Assembly: GCA_035582835.1 (NCBI GenBank)
Contig: JAYKAV010003080.1
Span: forward strand, 233,753 to 297,752
Reading direction: 5' to 3'
DNA length: 64,000 bases
DNA from: Phoebastria nigripes
Taxonomy: Eukaryota; Chordata; Aves; Procellariiformes; Diomedeidae
Every line of letters starts with the position of its first letter. Position 1 is the stretch's first letter. Of this stretch, positions 61,109 through 64,000 are shown one piece after another. A model generated the notes under the pieces. The model was not told where the DNA came from, did no database searches, and saw only the letters and a program-made list of their open reading frames with translations. A program made the translations under genes and the position numbers.

Positions 61109-64000
61109 AATCCACACAAAAAGTACTAAGCTAGTAATAATTCCCACAGAAAAATGAAACCATTTCCTAAATCGTTACTAAGAATTAGTACACTGTAAAT
61201 AATGTGGAATTTAACCCAAAATCCAGCTGGAGGTCAAACACGTGAGACATATCACTCCCCGTAACGCTCACACCAGCTCCAAAGAAAATGGGATGTTACA
61301 TTTAGCACAAACTCCTAGCAGAAGGCAAGGGGTTACACAAGCTGTGCACAGCAGCTATCCAGTCATTTGCCTCTCACCGCTCTGCCCCTCTGCAGCGGAC
61401 AGGCTCTTCAGCATCTCTTATTTGCAAAGGCACCAGTTCAACAGCAGCCTGAGACAAGTCAACATTTGCCAGTAAGAAATCAGGCCAAGGGCAACCTCCA
61501 ACAAGATCTGACAATAAGCTCCCTGGTTCCACTCCCTCACCCAGCCAGCTCTGAAAACAGAAATCGTTTTCTGGGAAAAAGCAGCTATATTACAGGTTGT
61601 TTCAACCATCCCTCAACAACCCGCCACCTCAGCAAGCAGCTGTTAGCAGGACCAGTCCATCAGCCAGCTCCCTGATGTAAATCGTGCTCCAGCCTTCAAA
61701 AATTTTCAGGAGCTTGTTACGGGGCTGAAGCACTCTCATCGCAGGCGGCTGAGAACTAAAAGCCCAAAAGAGATGCAAACCTGTACGAATTTGTAAGCTG
61801 CTGTGTATCGTGCAGCCTGCCAAGCCTTCCTCCTCCCCTGCTCACACACACGCAGACAGAGTATCTCACTGCGATGGCAGGGATTCCTCACAGCTCCTTC
61901 CACAGTGGAAACTAGAAGTGACTAAGAATTAAATAGGACGGTTTTAAAAGAACTGTTTGAGCAAATATAATCCAAACCACAAATTGCTGCATCAGCTCTC
62001 ACAAGGGCTTCGGAGGAGGGCAATAAGAAGAGCCTGGAGTTTGTTGAACAGTACTGGTGCGCAGGGCTTTCCAGTTGAAGTTTATTTAAATTGTGCAATA
62101 ACTCATCTATGCAGCCACGCGGTCTTATTTATGTCTTCCCTTTGCGCGCTTCTGTTGCCATTTGTCAGTCCCACTTACCACGGTGTCTTCATCCAAGAAA
62201 GACTGAGAACATTTTGGAGGGCACGGCTTCCTGTGAACTGGAACCCTGAGAACCATCAGGCTCTACACCACAAAACCCATTAATAATACATGAATTTATT
62301 CTCATGTGTCACATACTACAATATGAATTTTTTCTGTTCCCCGCCCTGCCTTCTCATTGTCTTTGTGCAATAAAGAATAGCTTTGTTGAAGGCAGAAGAG
62401 TAAAGAGAGACCAGGGTTGTGCTTTAGAGACGACATTCACCCACTGCAAATAAATCAAACCCCATTTTCATTGTGAGGGGCTTACAAATATGGAAATATT
62501 TTATAACTCAAATGGAGGACTTATTTTCAATTCCTTTGTACTGATCTGTTTTGGCAAACCGATTTACTCTTCCAACAGGGAAATCAGCTATAAATCAATC
62601 ATATTATTTTTCTGATGAGTTACAAGTTGTGTTTTATTGCACACACAATATGCGTGCTTTTTAATGTATGTTATAGCTAAAATGTCTGAGTCATTTTACA
62701 AGTATGCCACATATTAAAGATTTCCCTGCAAACTGGCAGACAAAAATATTGCAGAAGGGTGATTTTGGGTAAGAATAAAACAAAAGAACTTCCAGGGCTG
62801 CAGTGCGTGTCCTGTGCTGTTACTGGTATCTAAGAGGTCTGAAATGCCTTGGAGCCATCTAAAGATACAGTTTAATATTCTTGGTTTTGACATTCAGTTG
62901 GAGAGAGGCACAGAATCCCCAGTCGGAAGCTCTTAAAAACAGAGCTAAAAAACAATTCAGGTGTTCGTATTTTCCAAAAAGATGACAAGTTGTCAGCCAG
63001 TTAACCACTGCAAGCTTCCAGTGTGCTGGTGGAAAGGACAAAAAGGTATCGGAGATACCAACAGCACTGCTGGCATTTATNCAAAAGTTGCCTTCCCTTA
63101 TTACAGAACTACTCAGGATTTGATGCATTTGACNGCAAATTTCCTTAAACTCAAAGTCAAGGCAAGTTTACAGTTACGGTTATCTCCCGTTTCTCCCTGA
63201 CACANATTTCCTATCTCATTACAATAAATGCCAAGTAACAACGAGAAACTCAAAATGTGGTTCCTGATACCTACCGAAATGGAAACACAGCCAGAAGCTG
63301 TAAGGAGGGCAATGGAAAGACTAGCCAGAAGAGCGCACAGGTACGCCCAGAACCACAACCAGGCACAGGTCACCCCTTTTCAGCTTTAGAGAGACTCAAG
63401 AGCAACCTGTAGCGCTTCCATAACTAAACACACCCACGCAGTTTTCCTCAATATGATGCACTGTACANGCAATAGCAGTAATAGTACTTGCTCCTTATAT
63501 GAGCATATTCAGTCAAAGCTCTCCAGACAAACCATTTTACAAAGGGGATGCAGACAGAGGCCAACCAGCTGCCTTAACGTCACAAAAAGAAATCAGCGGT
63601 ACAAAGCTGAAGCAAACCACCTGTCAGATGCCTTCACAAAAAACACCTTCAGCAAGTCAGGCCTTTTTTCCTTACTACAGTAATAAGAAAGATCCCCCTT
63701 TCAGCATCAAGTAGCCTTCCGTGGCACTCGCATCCATTCCTTTCCCAGAAAAGTAAAGTATGGGAAAGACCTTTTTATTATTTGTTGGGTTGGTTTTTTT
63801 ATTTAAACATTTCACTGCCACTGTAACTCTGCGCCAGGCGTATTGTTTCTGGTATCTGCCTCTGGGCAGCTTAGAACAGTGAATGTCTNCGAGCCAACAT
63901 GTTTTTAATCTTCAAGAATAGCTGGATAGAGGCATGTTAATTTTGGCCNGTTTTACTTACGAGTGACACAGTATAACTAGAGAGCCACAGTGGATGGACT

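Larger units (their letters stand above)
46569..64000 (-). other. SRPX: SRPX intron 1, partial
   Basis: About 17.4 kb of mostly AT-rich sequence lies upstream of exon 2. No signal-peptide exon with leucine-rich start and phase-1 donor was found on the - strand, so exon 1 probably lies beyond 64000 or in a sequence I could not recognise. The stretch holds a CpG-enriched patch (48961-49500), a possible MITE relic (53028-53122), a CCAA repeat (55301-55320), T-runs (57334-57350, 57940-57966) and a G13 run (61096-61108). GC-rich DNA at about 60.05-60.45 kb has no clear exon. Confidence 0.65.

Overview
This is vertebrate nuclear DNA, almost certainly from a bird. Coding sequence is split into short exons with GT/AG boundaries, introns are long and AT-rich, and a CR1 LINE with the typical avian 3' end lies at about 29.9-30.5 kb. 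There are no bacterial-type operons, no CRISPR arrays and no RNA genes that I can recognise. About fifty isolated n bases mark uncertain calls in a draft assembly.

The window holds parts of two genes that face each other tail to tail. On the + strand (1-13801, 3'UTR perhaps to about 15.46 kb) are the last eight exons of a synaptotagmin-like protein, best matched to SYTL5: the end of the linker, the C2A domain and the C2B domain, 368 residues in all, with consistent splice phases. The Rab-binding N-terminus lies off the left edge. On the - strand (24226-46568) are nine exons of SRPX, coding 430 residues: a short acidic segment, sushi 1, sushi 2, a HYR domain, sushi 3 and the C-terminal DUF4174-type domain. 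The signal-peptide exon is not seen, and 46569-64000 is read as part of intron 1.

Between the two stop codons lie about 10.8 kb of 3'UTR and intergenic DNA. A perfect palindrome at 24226-24237 carries a poly(A) hexamer on each strand. The SYTL5-SRPX neighbourhood and orientation match human Xp11.4. SYTL5 is a Rab27-effector type protein in vesicle traffic and SRPX is a secreted or matrix protein, so a shared pathway is not implied.

I found no wholly new system. The best lead is an unannotated, in-frame 54-bp candidate cassette exon of SRPX at 42658-42711 with good splice sites on both sides. Next are the palindromic poly(A) element, a weak splice donor in SYTL5, a CpG-enriched patch in SRPX intron 1, and several old repeat relics (MIR-like, CR1, possible MITE).
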